Origin: Pseudomonadota bacterium
Lineage (GTDB): Bacteria > Pseudomonadota > Alphaproteobacteria > Rhizobiales > Rhizobiaceae
Reading direction: 5' to 3'
Assembly (NCBI GenBank): GCA_023451735.1
Contig: JAEXYH010000041.1
Span: 18,354-82,353, forward strand
Length of the DNA stretch: 64,000 nucleotides
Part shown: one piece after another, positions 8,489 through 17,813 of the stretch
How positions within the stretch are numbered: position 1 is the first letter of the stretch
How the letters are laid out: every line of letters starts with the position of its first letter
The notes under the pieces: model-generated
Database searches by the model: none
What the model was told of the DNA's origin: nothing
The model's input: only the letters and a program-made list of their open reading frames with translations
Program-made: the position numbers and the translations under genes

Positions 8489-9382
8489 ATGGACATCGAA
8501 GATCTGCGGACGTTTGTGGAGGTTGCGGATGCGGGCGGAGTTACATCTGCTGCTCTTCGTCTGGGCGTTTCCAAGTCGATGGTTAGCCGGCGACTGGTGC
8601 GGCTTGAGGCAGAGCTCGGCGTCCAGTTGCTCGCAAGATCTACACGTGGGGCATCCTTGACGGAAGCAGGTGCCACTTTTCGAGATTATGCTGCAAGGGT
8701 CAGCAAAGAGATTGAGGTGGCCAGGGATACGATCCTGCCGGCTGGCGAACTGAGCGGCCGTTTTCGGGTCGCCGCGCCGCTGTCTTTCGGCCCGACCCAC
8801 TTCGCGTCTGTTCTTGCGCAAATGGCGTCGCGCCATCAACAGCTGCAGATCCAGACCAGCTATAGCGACCGTTTCGTGGACCTGATCGCCGAAGGATATG
8901 ATTGTGCGATCCGGGTTGGTACGCTTCAAGATTCCAACCTGATCGCGAGACGCGTTGGTCCGCTATACGGAAACTACGTCGCGAGCCCCGCCTATATCAA
9001 AGCCCATGGCTCCCCAGAGACGCCTGAGGAGCTTGTCAGGCATCAGGCGCTTATGCAGGGAATGGAAACATGGCAGGTGATGGATGGGGATAAGATTATC
9101 ACCGTTCGCCCGCAGGGTCGCTTCAAAGCTGATAACGGGGCTGCTCTCGTCGTTGCTGCCGCGGCCGGATTGGGTATCGCAGCGCTACCCGATGGTCTTA
9201 CCCAGGACTATCTGGATTCCGGGGCGCTGGTGACTGTCATGAAAAATCATCCGCCGCCACCTGCCGGGATCTATGTCGTGCGCCCGCCTGGACAACACCC
9301 TTCGAGAAAGGTGCGCGTTCTCACCGAAATGCTGATCGAGTGCTTCGATAGCGGCGGGCAAGGAATTGACAAACTCGCGTAG
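8489..9382 (+). CDS. LysR family transcriptional regulator (paralogue 2)
   Basis: A 297-residue LysR regulator starting MDIEDLRTFVEVADAGGVTS, with recognition helix region LRLGVSKSMVSRRLVRLEAE. The effector domain contains QIQTSYSDRFVDLIAEGYDC, which is nearly identical to the equivalent segment of the LysR at 5440-6330. The start is placed at 8489 by comparison with that paralogue; the open frame extends upstream to 8357 without homology. It is divergent from the isochorismatase-like gene and is the likely regulator of it. It converges on the downstream DLH-like hydrolase gene. Confidence 0.88.
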   Translation: MDIEDLRTFVEVADAGGVTSAALRLGVSKSMVSRRLVRLEAELGVQLLARSTRGASLTEAGATFRDYAARVSKEIEVARDTILPAGELSGRFRVAAPLSFGPTHFASVLAQMASRHQQLQIQTSYSDRFVDLIAEGYDCAIRVGTLQDSNLIARRVGPLYGNYVASPAYIKAHGSPETPEELVRHQALMQGMETWQVMDGDKIITVRPQGRFKADNGAALVVAAAAGLGIAALPDGLTQDYLDSGALVTVMKNHPPPPAGIYVVRPPGQHPSRKVRVLTEMLIECFDSGGQGIDKLA

Positions 9383-9434
9383 CGGTATTGGACAGTCGAT
9401 TGGGGTTGTTTCGGGCCAGTATGCAGGCCTGCCA

Positions 9435-10352
9435 CTACTTGACTAGATGCTTTGAGTAAAACGCCGTCAGCCGGTCAATTGCCGGCCTCACATATTCCGG
9501 CTTGTAGTACATGTCGTAATGGCCGGCGCCTTCGACTACGAAAAAGTCCTTCTCATCGCTCGGTGAAAGATCGAATAATCGTTGGCCGGCTTCGTATTGG
9601 CCGGTAGCCCCGCGGCGACCGCCGACAATGACCTGCAGTGGCTGTATCAAAAGCTCGGGAACGAGGTTGAAGGCATCGAAGCCGAGCAGATTGCCGTAGC
9701 TAACGAAGAGCAACCTGTTCGTGGAATTTGAGTGGCGATAACCGGACTCCCTATAAAAAGTTACGGCTTCGAGCAGGTCCGGGTCCGTAGCGCCCGCCGC
9801 TTTCGCATCTTCCAGACTGTCGGGAATCCAGGGGTCCCTGCGCGGATTGCCACCGCGTGCCTCTTTTGTCCGTTGCTTTCCGACGTCCACCAACGTTTGG
9901 CGAATATCCGGAACCATGCCGCGGAATGCCCGGCCGATATCGTTGGCGACCACCGTTCCGACGGCCTTGAAGCGGTATTCCGTCAACGCGGCGTTGATCG
10001 CGTAGCCGCCACCGGCGCAAATTCCGAGGAGGCCAATACATTCTTCGTCCACATAAGGAAGCGTTGTCAGGAAATCGGCTGCGCAACGGATATCCTCGGC
10101 GCGGACGGCCGGATCCTCAATATCCCTCGGCTCGCCACCGCTTTCGCCCTGATAGGAAGGATCGAAGGTGAGCGCGACAAAGCCTCGTTCAGCCAATCCC
10201 TCCGCGTAGATTGCGCCGATCTGTTCCTTCACACTGCTGCCCGGCGTCGCCAAAACGAGTGCCGGATATGACCGGCGTTCATCGAAACCGGGAGGCAGAT
10301 GGATATTCCCGGCAACCTCAATATTTCTGTTCTTGAACGAGATCCGCTTCAT
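9435..10352 (-). CDS. Alpha/beta hydrolase with cysteine nucleophile (dienelactone hydrolase-like)
   Basis: A 305-residue alpha/beta hydrolase. The nucleophile elbow reads GLLGICAGGGYA near residue 120, so the nucleophile would be cysteine as in dienelactone hydrolases and not serine. The catalytic His is in VVEGAGHYDMYY near residue 280. An early FDPSYQGESGG segment fits the oxyanion-side loop of the YcjY/DLH-related group. No signal peptide. The ATG at 10352 has AGGAGGAG upstream. It is followed 45 bases upstream by a quinone-reductase-like gene on the same strand, so the two are probably one operon. Substrate unknown. Confidence 0.82.
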   Translation of the reverse strand: MKRISFKNRNIEVAGNIHLPPGFDERRSYPALVLATPGSSVKEQIGAIYAEGLAERGFVALTFDPSYQGESGGEPRDIEDPAVRAEDIRCAADFLTTLPYVDEECIGLLGICAGGGYAINAALTEYRFKAVGTVVANDIGRAFRGMVPDIRQTLVDVGKQRTKEARGGNPRRDPWIPDSLEDAKAAGATDPDLLEAVTFYRESGYRHSNSTNRLLFVSYGNLLGFDAFNLVPELLIQPLQVIVGGRRGATGQYEAGQRLFDLSPSDEKDFFVVEGAGHYDMYYKPEYVRPAIDRLTAFYSKHLVK

Positions 10353-10397
10353 GCCGACTGTTCTCCTCCTGCAGAACCAGTTTTCCGACGCCAAGCG

Positions 10398-11354
10398 TCA
10401 GGGCGTCATCACAACGCGGCCCAATGGCCTTGCCGTTTCAGCATATTCGTGTGCCTTTGATGCTTCTCGCAGAGAGAAAACTCGATCGATCACCACATCC
10501 AGCCGCCCTTCCGCAGTGGCCTCCAGAAGTTCGTCAACCGTCCGATGCACGGCTGGCCGTTCGAACAGCGACCCCATGAAAACGCCGTAAAGGGTCTGAT
10601 TGTTCTGCATGGGCGACCAGAGATCGACGTCGAGACCGCCACCGCCAGCATTTCCGACGAAGACGAGACGTCCCTCGACGGCAAGCGCGGAAACAGAGGC
10701 TTGCAAGGTCGATCCAACGGGGTCAATCACGAGATCAGCTCCCCTGCCATCGGTCAACCGACGAGCTTCCTCAACAACATCCTGCTCAAGTCGATTAATG
10801 ACATGCGCGGCGCCAAGTGCAGTCAGACGCGCCTTTCGTTTGTGACCACCGGCAACCGCAACGACCGTCGCCCCCGCTTGACGCGCCAGCTGAATGGCCG
10901 CCAGACCGACACCGCCAGCGGCGGCCTGGATCAGGATTGTCTCACCTTCCTCTAGCCTGCCCTTGGTGATGACGCAGTGGTGGGCCGTCCCGAAGGATAT
11001 TGGTAGTGCCGCCGCTTGCGTCATGTCGACGTCGTTCGGGATCAACCATGTGCGCGGGGCGGGTACGGCCCAGAGTTCGGCATGCGATCCCTGCATATTG
11101 AAGGCCGTCACCCTTTGACCAATGGCTCGGTCCCCCACATTTTCACCGACCGCAACGATGGTTCCGGCAGCGGCGTAACCGACAATCCACGGGGATTGTT
11201 GCAGTGTCGAGCGCCGGTTAATCAGATCGCCGCCCTCGATCGAAATTGCCTCGACGGCTATCAGCACATCCTCCGGCCCACAGACGGGATCCGGAACATC
11301 GGCATATCTTAAGACTGTCGGGGGACCTGGATTGTCATAGACTGCAGCCTTCAT
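10398..11354 (-). CDS. Zinc-type (MDR) NAD(P)-dependent quinone oxidoreductase-like protein
   Basis: A 318-residue medium-chain dehydrogenase/reductase beginning MKAAVYDNPGPPTVLRYADV, the usual start of quinone-reductase-like members. A GroES-like domain is followed by a Rossmann domain with ETILIQAAAGGVGLAAIQLA (residues about 138-157) and the NADPH-type loop after VVAVAGG. The alcohol-dehydrogenase zinc cysteines are absent, as in zeta-crystallin-like quinone reductases. AAGGAAAAG precedes the ATG. It likely reduces quinones or enones in the cytosol. It is upstream of, and probably co-transcribed with, the DLH-like hydrolase. Confidence 0.85.
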   Translation of the reverse strand: MKAAVYDNPGPPTVLRYADVPDPVCGPEDVLIAVEAISIEGGDLINRRSTLQQSPWIVGYAAAGTIVAVGENVGDRAIGQRVTAFNMQGSHAELWAVPAPRTWLIPNDVDMTQAAALPISFGTAHHCVITKGRLEEGETILIQAAAGGVGLAAIQLARQAGATVVAVAGGHKRKARLTALGAAHVINRLEQDVVEEARRLTDGRGADLVIDPVGSTLQASVSALAVEGRLVFVGNAGGGGLDVDLWSPMQNNQTLYGVFMGSLFERPAVHRTVDELLEATAEGRLDVVIDRVFSLREASKAHEYAETARPLGRVVMTP

Positions 11355-11416
11355 GTGCTTTTCCTTTCCCGTCAGGGACTTCCGCCATCAATAGTCGCGA
11401 CGTTGTATGCCGTCTC

Positions 11417-12418
11417 TCAGCCCGTGCGTGCCGCCAGAATATGCTCCAGATCCTTCAGCGCTGCGGCGGCCGTCGCTAGCGGCTCCCTGCCGGATCCGAT
11501 TGCGATCGTCTCGCCCATCGCGTCGGTCACGATGCGGATCGCCTTGTCCTTGCCGCGGATATTCGCGAACGGATCGGCAAGCGGATATGTCCTGATGCCG
11601 ACATCAGCGCGGATTGCGCCATTCACGCGCGAGATGCGGCCGACGAGTTTCGGAACGAGCCCTTGCCCGCGCCATGCCTCAATCTTTTCTTCGGTGACCG
11701 AGTGGATGCCCTCGACGGTGAGATCTTCCATCGCCAGATCCGCGCCGAGACAAAAATTGGCAATAAGCAGTAGCTTGCAGGCCGTGTCCCAGCCTTCCGT
11801 GTCGTTGCGTGGATCGGCCTCGGCGAAACCGCCAAGCTGTGCCTCGCGCAATGCCTCGTCGAAGCCGATCCCGCGAGTCGCCATCGCATCGAGCAGATAA
11901 TTGGTGGTGGCGTTCAAAATGCCTTCGACTTCGAGCACCTCGCAACCTTTAAGACTGTGCTCGACCAGATCGATCGTCGGCAGGGCGGCTGCGGTGGCGC
12001 CGCTGAGCTTCAGTATTGCCCCAGAGCCTTGGGCAAGCTGCCGCAGTTCTTGCCCACTATGAACCAGCGCGCCCTTCGAAATCACGATCGTGTCACGCCC
12101 GGCCGAAAGCGACGAGCGAATATAGGCAAGGCCCGGGCCACCGGTGCGAAAATCGCTCGGCCCCGCCTCGATCAGGATATCGACACCGCTCTCCTCGATG
12201 AAGACCGGCCCCGACAAGCCGTCCTCGAGCGTGCCTAGCTGCTCTTCTTCCAGTCCATCCGCGCTTTTCGCGCCGGACCGAGATCCGCAGACGGCCACGA
12301 GCCGCACATCCGCGCCGAAGACTTCGCGATAACGCACGCGCCGAGAGAGAAGCAGGCTTGCGGTTGCCCGGCCCACGCCGCCGAAACCTGCAATCGCAAT
12401 CTTTAATTCCTTCATCAT
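11417..12418 (-). CDS. Homoserine dehydrogenase lacking the ACT domain
   Basis: The 333-residue protein has the NAD(P)-binding start LKIAIAGFGGVGRATASLLL, the dimerisation/catalytic segment GCEVLEVEGILNATTNYLLD (family pattern G-x-x-N-x-x-T-x-Y) and GFAEADPRNDTEGWDTACK with the conserved substrate-binding Asp/Lys residues. It reduces aspartate semialdehyde to homoserine. Typical biosynthetic bacterial enzymes are about 100 residues longer, with a regulatory ACT domain; this one stops right after the catalytic core, so it should be insensitive to threonine feedback. It lies 13 bases after a KefB-type antiporter gene, an unusual partner. Confidence 0.85.
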   Translation of the reverse strand: MMKELKIAIAGFGGVGRATASLLLSRRVRYREVFGADVRLVAVCGSRSGAKSADGLEEEQLGTLEDGLSGPVFIEESGVDILIEAGPSDFRTGGPGLAYIRSSLSAGRDTIVISKGALVHSGQELRQLAQGSGAILKLSGATAAALPTIDLVEHSLKGCEVLEVEGILNATTNYLLDAMATRGIGFDEALREAQLGGFAEADPRNDTEGWDTACKLLLIANFCLGADLAMEDLTVEGIHSVTEEKIEAWRGQGLVPKLVGRISRVNGAIRADVGIRTYPLADPFANIRGKDKAIRIVTDAMGETIAIGSGREPLATAAAALKDLEHILAARTG

Positions 12419-12431
12419 TTTTGCTCTTCAG

Positions 12432-14192
12432 CTATTTTGCTGGCACGCCACTCAGCGGCTCTGGAACGGGCCGGACATGCAGGTGGTCAAGACCCGACAT
12501 CGCGTCTCCCTGCACCTGCTCGGACAGCCGCTCATTGTCCCGGCGACGAACATCCTCGGCAGCCTCCTCCACGTCAAGCTCGGCATAGCCCAATGCACGC
12601 AGGCCTTCCGCGCCCATCATATAGGCAGATTCGACCGTTTCGCGGATCTGGTAATCGACGCCGGCGCGGATCAGGTCCACGGCATGGCCACGATCGTAGC
12701 TACGCACCAGTATCTTGGCCTGCGGGAATTCATGCTGTGCCAACTCGACAATCTGCAGGGCGGCCTTCGGGTCGTTGATGCAGATCAGCAAGGCCTCTGC
12801 CGAACCGGCGCCGGAATGGCGCAGCGTATCGAGACGCGTGCCGTCGCCGAAAAACACCTTGAAACCGAAGCGCCCCGCTTCACGGATACGGTCGGGGTTC
12901 ATGTCGATGACGGAAAGGTTGACGCCCTTCGACAGAAGCAGTTGCGAGGCGATCTGGCCAAAGCGACCGAAGCCGATGATGAGCACCTTTCCGCTCAGGT
13001 CTCGCGCGGCTTCAACACCTTCCATCGAGGTCTCGCTGCGCAGCAGCCGGTCAGCGGCGATCATCAGAAGCGGCGTCAGGGCCATGGAGAAGATCACAAC
13101 GGTGGTGAATAGCGCATTTTCACGTGCATCAATCACCCCGCCTGTATCCGCGGCAGCATAGAGCACGAAGGCGAATTCACCACCCTGCAGGAACATCGAA
13201 GTGCGATGCAACGCCTGGTGACCGGAGCTGCCGAACAGTCGAGCAACGACGTAAACCACTCCGCCCTTTGCGATTGTAAAAACGATCAGCATGGCCAGGA
13301 GGAACGACCACTCCGCCGCTACGACGGCAAGGTCGAGCGACATGCCGACCGCCATGAAAAACAAGCCCATCAGCAGGCCGCGAAACGGTTCGATATCGCT
13401 TTCGATCTGATGCCGGTAGCTGGAGCTGGACAACATTACCCCGGCGAGAAAGGCGCCCATAGCCATGGACAGGCCGGCGCCGGCCATCAGCAATGCTGCT
13501 CCAAGCACCACCAGCAAAGCGCCCGCCGTCATCACCTCTCGTGTTCTGGTCCGCGCCAGCAGAGCGAAGAACGGGTTCAGGCCCCATTTGGACACAGCGA
13601 GAAGACTGAGAAGTGCACCAAGCGCGAGGAGAACATCCAACCACCCCGACTGCTCCTGTGATAAAGGTGAGAGGAAGGCGACCACCGCCAGAAGCGGCAC
13701 GATCATCAGGTCTTCGAAAAGAAGGATAGAAACGGATTTCTGCCCTTCTCGGCTCGAAATCTCACCACGATCCTGCAGCACAGACATTATGACGGCCGTC
13801 GAGGACAGGACGAAACCCGCTCCGGCGACGAAGGCGACGGTGGCAGGCAGACCAAAGACCAGCATACCCGCGAATGACAGGGCTGCGGTTGCCACCACGA
13901 CCTGAACTAGGCCCAGTCCGAAAATCTGGCCGCGCATGGCCCATAGCTTGTGCGGTCGCAATTCCAATCCGATCACGAACAGGAACATTACCACGCCGAG
14001 TTCGGAAAAATGCAGGATGGACAGTGCATCGGAAAAGAGCCCGATCACCGAAGGCCCGACTAGTACGCCGGCTGCGAAATATCCGAGAACCGAACCGAGG
14101 CCAAGCCGCCGAAACAGGGGGATCGCGACCACGGCGGCCCCCATCAGGACGATCGCAGGTCCAATAGTCTGCCCCAAACTCGCTTCAGCCAT
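12432..14192 (-). CDS. CPA2 family monovalent cation:proton antiporter (KefB/KefC-like)
   Basis: A 586-residue protein with an N-terminal membrane domain of about 12 segments (residues 1-380) including the CPA2 core FEDLMIVPLLAVVAF and GFVLSSTAVIMSVLQDRGE. A cytosolic TrkA-N/RCK Rossmann domain follows from about residue 400: VLIIGFGRFGQIASQLLL, then SVIDMNPDRI. This is the architecture of glutathione-gated potassium efflux systems and related K+/H+ antiporters in the inner membrane. I cannot tell Kef-type glutathione gating from sequence alone, and no KefF/KefG ancillary quinone reductase lies directly beside it. The homoserine dehydrogenase gene follows it closely. Confidence 0.87.
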   Translation of the reverse strand: MAEASLGQTIGPAIVLMGAAVVAIPLFRRLGLGSVLGYFAAGVLVGPSVIGLFSDALSILHFSELGVVMFLFVIGLELRPHKLWAMRGQIFGLGLVQVVVATAALSFAGMLVFGLPATVAFVAGAGFVLSSTAVIMSVLQDRGEISSREGQKSVSILLFEDLMIVPLLAVVAFLSPLSQEQSGWLDVLLALGALLSLLAVSKWGLNPFFALLARTRTREVMTAGALLVVLGAALLMAGAGLSMAMGAFLAGVMLSSSSYRHQIESDIEPFRGLLMGLFFMAVGMSLDLAVVAAEWSFLLAMLIVFTIAKGGVVYVVARLFGSSGHQALHRTSMFLQGGEFAFVLYAAADTGGVIDARENALFTTVVIFSMALTPLLMIAADRLLRSETSMEGVEAARDLSGKVLIIGFGRFGQIASQLLLSKGVNLSVIDMNPDRIREAGRFGFKVFFGDGTRLDTLRHSGAGSAEALLICINDPKAALQIVELAQHEFPQAKILVRSYDRGHAVDLIRAGVDYQIRETVESAYMMGAEGLRALGYAELDVEEAAEDVRRRDNERLSEQVQGDAMSGLDHLHVRPVPEPLSGVPAK

Positions 14193-14406
14193 GCGCCTAT
14201 ATCCCCGGTCTCTTGTTTTGAGCAGCCAGCAACAGACCTTGCCTGGCCGGTCCGCGTCTCACTGAGTTTGGTATCGTTGCGGAACTGGCTCGAATAGTCA
14301 TCACATCGGCAAAACTCTGTCGCCAAAAGAGGAACGCGAGTTCTCCGGCTGACACAATATTCATAAGACGAAGGTTGCCCGACCTCCGTCGAGCAACCTT
14401 CAACAA

Positions 14407-15147
14407 CTACGCAAGAGCGCCGCCGTCTACCGTAAGGATGGTACCGGTGATCTGCCGGGCGGCAGGCGTGGCAAGGAAAGCGACTGCGGCCGCAACATCT
14501 TCCGGCTGGTTAAAGCGGCCAAGCGCGCTCAGACCACGCTGGAAGTCGGCAAATTCACCGGTCTCGGGATTTGCTTCGGTATTTGTTGACCCGGGTTGAA
14601 CGAGATTGACCGTTATGTCTCGGACGCCCAGTTCGCGTGCGAGGCCGCGATTAAATGCCTGGAGCGCGCCTTTCGTCATATAATAAACCGTACCAGGCAC
14701 GCCGGCTATGCGGTCCGCGCCCGCTGATCCGATGGTAATGATTCGCCCGCCTTTCGTGAGGTGGGGAATGGCAGCCTTTGCAGCGAGAACAGGCCCACGC
14801 ACGTTAACAGCCAGCAGCGCGTCGATATCCTCGACCGTGAAATCTGCAATATTGTTATACCGCGCGATCGCGGCATTGTTGACAAGGATGTCGAGACCGC
14901 CCAGTACGCGGACAGTCTCGTCCACCGACCGTTGGATGGCCGCGGGATCCGCGCTGTCGGCCTGTATCGCGACGGCTTTGCCCCCGTTCGCTTCGATAGA
15001 GCGCACGAGTTGCGCCGCAGCGTCAGCGGAGCGATCATACGTTATCGCGACGTTTGCACCCTTCTTGGACAATGCAAGTGCAATAGCTGCACCTATACCG
15101 CGTGATCCGCCGGTCACAAGCGCGTTCTTTCCATCAAGTTCCTGCAT
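14407..15147 (-). CDS. SDR family oxidoreductase
   Basis: A 246-residue classical short-chain dehydrogenase. Cofactor motif NALVTGGSRGIGAAIALAL near the N-terminus, NNAAI in the middle, active-site Ser in IITIGSAGA and the YxxxK pair in VYYMTKGALQAFNRG. It ends with the FabG-like ITGTILTVDGG. The ATG at 15147 has GGAAAGG upstream; the frame open to 15288 adds no homology. It would oxidise or reduce a carbonyl/alcohol substrate with NAD(P). It is divergent from an AraC gene, which is likely its regulator. Confidence 0.87.
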   Translation of the reverse strand: MQELDGKNALVTGGSRGIGAAIALALSKKGANVAITYDRSADAAAQLVRSIEANGGKAVAIQADSADPAAIQRSVDETVRVLGGLDILVNNAAIARYNNIADFTVEDIDALLAVNVRGPVLAAKAAIPHLTKGGRIITIGSAGADRIAGVPGTVYYMTKGALQAFNRGLARELGVRDITVNLVQPGSTNTEANPETGEFADFQRGLSALGRFNQPEDVAAAVAFLATPAARQITGTILTVDGGALA

Positions 15148-15321
15148 GAATAAGACCTTTCCGATGTCCTGTCGCCGTGGCGTCAATTTCCTGGCCCATT
15201 TCTTGGTACTGGTTGCTCCGGCGGATATTTCGTTGAGGCTAAAATAGGCAGTCGCGATGCGAACAGCATTCCTGATCTTGCTAGACACTTGCCTGATCCT
15301 TCCAAACCACTACATGCTGCC

Positions 15322-16206
15322 ATGATGTTCGATCCTCCAACGGCCACCAACCTGCTGCTGAACCAAGTTGCGCCGTTTGTTTCGGCGCATGGGGGAACTG
15401 TCGGCTTGAGCACGCCTGTTCCGCGTCTGACAATTTGGACGAGCACGCGGATTACCTCCCCCACACCAGCGATCTTCGAACCTATGTTCTATACGGTCCT
15501 GCGGGGTACAAAGGTCTTGATCATGGGCGCTAATCGGTTCGAATTGATCGCGGGATCCTGCGCAGTCTCGTCCTTCGGCCTGCCTTACAGCCATCAATTG
15601 ACCGGAGCAAAAATCGATCTCCCTTATGTCGGTATCAGCCTTAATCTTGATGCCGACCTTTTGACACGTGTCATGCTCGATATGCCCAAGCACGAGGATC
15701 GTTGGACATGTGCCGTTGCAGCAGGGCATATGGACGGACCGGTTGGCGACGCATTCGCCCGCCTCGCAGGATTGCTGGCCGCACCTGACGACGTCGGCGC
15801 ACTCGCGCCGCACTACGAGTTCGAACTTTATTATCGGCTACTTCAGAGTTCGATGGGCGATACACTGCGTCAGGTTGGCAAGAGAACCGGTCGTTTCCAG
15901 CAGCTCAAAGCGGCTGCCGATTGGCTCGCCGCCAATCATAGCGATACGGTCAACATTCCCGACTTGGCCGCGTCTTCCGGGATGAGCATCACGAGCTTTC
16001 ACAGGCACTTCAAGGAGGTCACGGGATTTAGTCCGCTTGCGTTTCAACGCCATATCCGTTTGCTTGAGGCGCGAAAGCTTCTTATCGCAGGCAGCACCAA
16101 TGTATCGCGCGTGGCGTATGAGGTCGGCTACAAAAGCCCTTCGCAATTCAGCCGCGAGTACAAGAGCATGTTCGGCAGCGCGCCGATGGCTGACCTGGAG
16201 CGGTGA
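15322..16206 (+). CDS. AraC family transcriptional regulator (AraC_N type)
   Basis: About 294 residues. The N-terminal part has the AraC_N pattern STPVPRLTIWTSTR followed by FYTVLRGTKVLIMG, found in regulators usually beside dehydrogenase genes. The C-terminal double helix-turn-helix includes LAASSGMSITSFHRHFKEVT and VAYEVGYKSPSQFSREYKSM. The start is uncertain: neither the TTG at 15289 nor the ATG pair at 15322/15325 has a good ribosome site. I use the first ATG. It is divergent from the SDR gene across about 170 bases, so it probably controls it. Confidence 0.82.
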   Translation: MMFDPPTATNLLLNQVAPFVSAHGGTVGLSTPVPRLTIWTSTRITSPTPAIFEPMFYTVLRGTKVLIMGANRFELIAGSCAVSSFGLPYSHQLTGAKIDLPYVGISLNLDADLLTRVMLDMPKHEDRWTCAVAAGHMDGPVGDAFARLAGLLAAPDDVGALAPHYEFELYYRLLQSSMGDTLRQVGKRTGRFQQLKAAADWLAANHSDTVNIPDLAASSGMSITSFHRHFKEVTGFSPLAFQRHIRLLEARKLLIAGSTNVSRVAYEVGYKSPSQFSREYKSMFGSAPMADLER

Positions 16207-16644
16207 ACCCAGCCGTTTCCGCAATGGGAGCAATGATCCTGAGACAAGTGTCAAAAGCATAGACATGAGTTTTCGTCTGATAGAGCGAGGCTCGGTGTCG
16301 AATGCGCTGTAACCGCCATTTCCTCAAGGCAGGAAGCATGTAAACCCGTTGCCCTACCAGGAAACTAAAAAACCGAGGCAACACGATGGTCAATTCGCCG
16401 CCTCACGCGACGAGCAAATGGGTTATTGTCGGGGGCTGGGCCAATATCGATTGATACGGTGCGGCTTGGAAGTGCGGTTTGCAAAAGCGAGTGGCCGAGC
16501 GAGCGACAAATCTTGAGGGCAAATCCGGAAAGTCGGAGCCACGCGCCGCGATCTTTGTTGCGACCGCATCCGAAAGACGGGAGAGATTTATTCTGAGGTC
16601 TTGAGCAATTATGGACCGCAAGCGCCCAAACGATACTGCCCGTG
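16207..16644. other. Intergenic region, no gene seen
   Basis: It lies between the ends of two convergent AraC genes. Short frames occur on the minus strand near 16365-16694, but they overlap the following AraC gene out of frame and resemble nothing I recognise. I see no repeat, strong hairpin with a T-run, or RNA gene. Confidence 0.5.
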
Positions 16645-17652
16645 CTAGATCCTGCTGGGTGCCAACCCAAAACGCCTGCGAAACGCCGTAGCAAAATTTG
16701 CCGGATCAGCGTAACCGGCCATGACGCTGGCCTCCTGGATGGAGACCTCGCGGGATTTCAGAGCGGAGAAGGCCTTCTGAAGACGCCTTTCCCGAACGAA
16801 TTCAAAAACGCTTTTACCTTCGGATCTTCGAAAAAGACTTTGCAACCCACTTGCACTGATGCCCGCTTCTCGCGCTATAGCCGAAACGCTCAGCGGAAGC
16901 TCCAAATTAGCCTCGATAATATCGATTGCTCGCGACAGCCTCGATCTGTCCACGACGGTCACCAGTGCGTCTTCGTTTACGAGCTTCTCCGTTCGCGTTG
17001 CCGCGGTAAGGCTCTCGACTACGAGCTCGACTGCGCGCCCCTCCAGATAGAGATTACGCAACTGCGGCAAAAGCGGCGGCGGGGAAAGAATCTCAGCTAT
17101 CAGTTTGGCGGTTTTCGCCGTCGCTTCCCATTTGTGATGAGAGAGATGGTCCTTCAACAAGCGCGTTCCTGGAGCGGCATCTTGGACTTCGGCCAGTCCA
17201 TCGAGGCTCAGCCATTCAGACGACGCCGACACGACCAGATGACGCAGATACTGGCGCTGCCGCGAGGAGCGTTCGAAGCTTTCCCGGCGGCTGTTCATGA
17301 TGGCGACGCCGGTCGGCTTCCTCTGTCCGACACCATCGAAAGCGAAGTTGCGGTCACCGATCTTGAGATCGACCTTGCCGTTCAAAAAGAAAATACAGGA
17401 CAACCCCTCGTGCAGCGCCGATGTCGCCGTAAACGCACGTTCCTCGGTCACATCGCTTAGATGCAGAAATAGCCCCGGTCGCAGTTCCGCATGCAGGAAG
17501 TCGCCACGGATCAATGTGTCATCAGGAGATAACTGGCTGTCCGGGCTGGCGACCGAGACACCGTCCGAGCGAAGAAAGTCCTTTACACAGAACGTCCGCT
17601 TTTCGTCTGACCGGGCCACCTTCTGATCCGCATCTTCTGAAAGTCGTGTCAT
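16645..17652 (-). CDS. AraC family regulator, PchR-like, divergent from siderophore receptor
   Basis: A 335-residue protein with a C-terminal AraC helix-turn-helix pair (LSVSAIAREAGISASGLQSL and ASVMAGYADPANFATAFRRR) ending in the standard FGLAPS segment. The N-terminal region, with ALHEGLSCIFFLNGKVDLKI, fits the PchR/YbtA type of regulator that senses a ferric-siderophore and activates its own receptor gene. It is transcribed away from the TonB-dependent receptor gene, with about 215 bases between their starts, which strongly suggests control of that operon. An AAAGG site precedes the ATG at 17652. Confidence 0.87.
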   Translation of the reverse strand: MTRLSEDADQKVARSDEKRTFCVKDFLRSDGVSVASPDSQLSPDDTLIRGDFLHAELRPGLFLHLSDVTEERAFTATSALHEGLSCIFFLNGKVDLKIGDRNFAFDGVGQRKPTGVAIMNSRRESFERSSRQRQYLRHLVVSASSEWLSLDGLAEVQDAAPGTRLLKDHLSHHKWEATAKTAKLIAEILSPPPLLPQLRNLYLEGRAVELVVESLTAATRTEKLVNEDALVTVVDRSRLSRAIDIIEANLELPLSVSAIAREAGISASGLQSLFRRSEGKSVFEFVRERRLQKAFSALKSREVSIQEASVMAGYADPANFATAFRRRFGLAPSRI

Positions 17653-17813
17653 CAGAGCGCCTTTCTTCGGACCGGTGCAATCTCGAGGTCAGTGATAAAC
17701 AAGCCGATGACCAGAGAGACAGCTCGTCGTTAATTTTGTTGTCCGGCAAAGGTTTATTGTTGGCCCGCAAAGACCATCGCATTCCCACTCAGACCGACAT
17801 GCAATAAAAGCTA

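Noticed and set aside
8345..8929. 194-codon minus-strand frame opposite the second LysR gene
   Set aside because: It is antisense to the conserved helix-turn-helix region and has no recognisable motif.
16365..16694. 109-codon minus-strand frame after the PchR-like gene
   Set aside because: It overlaps the AraC C-terminus out of frame, has no ribosome site and resembles no family.
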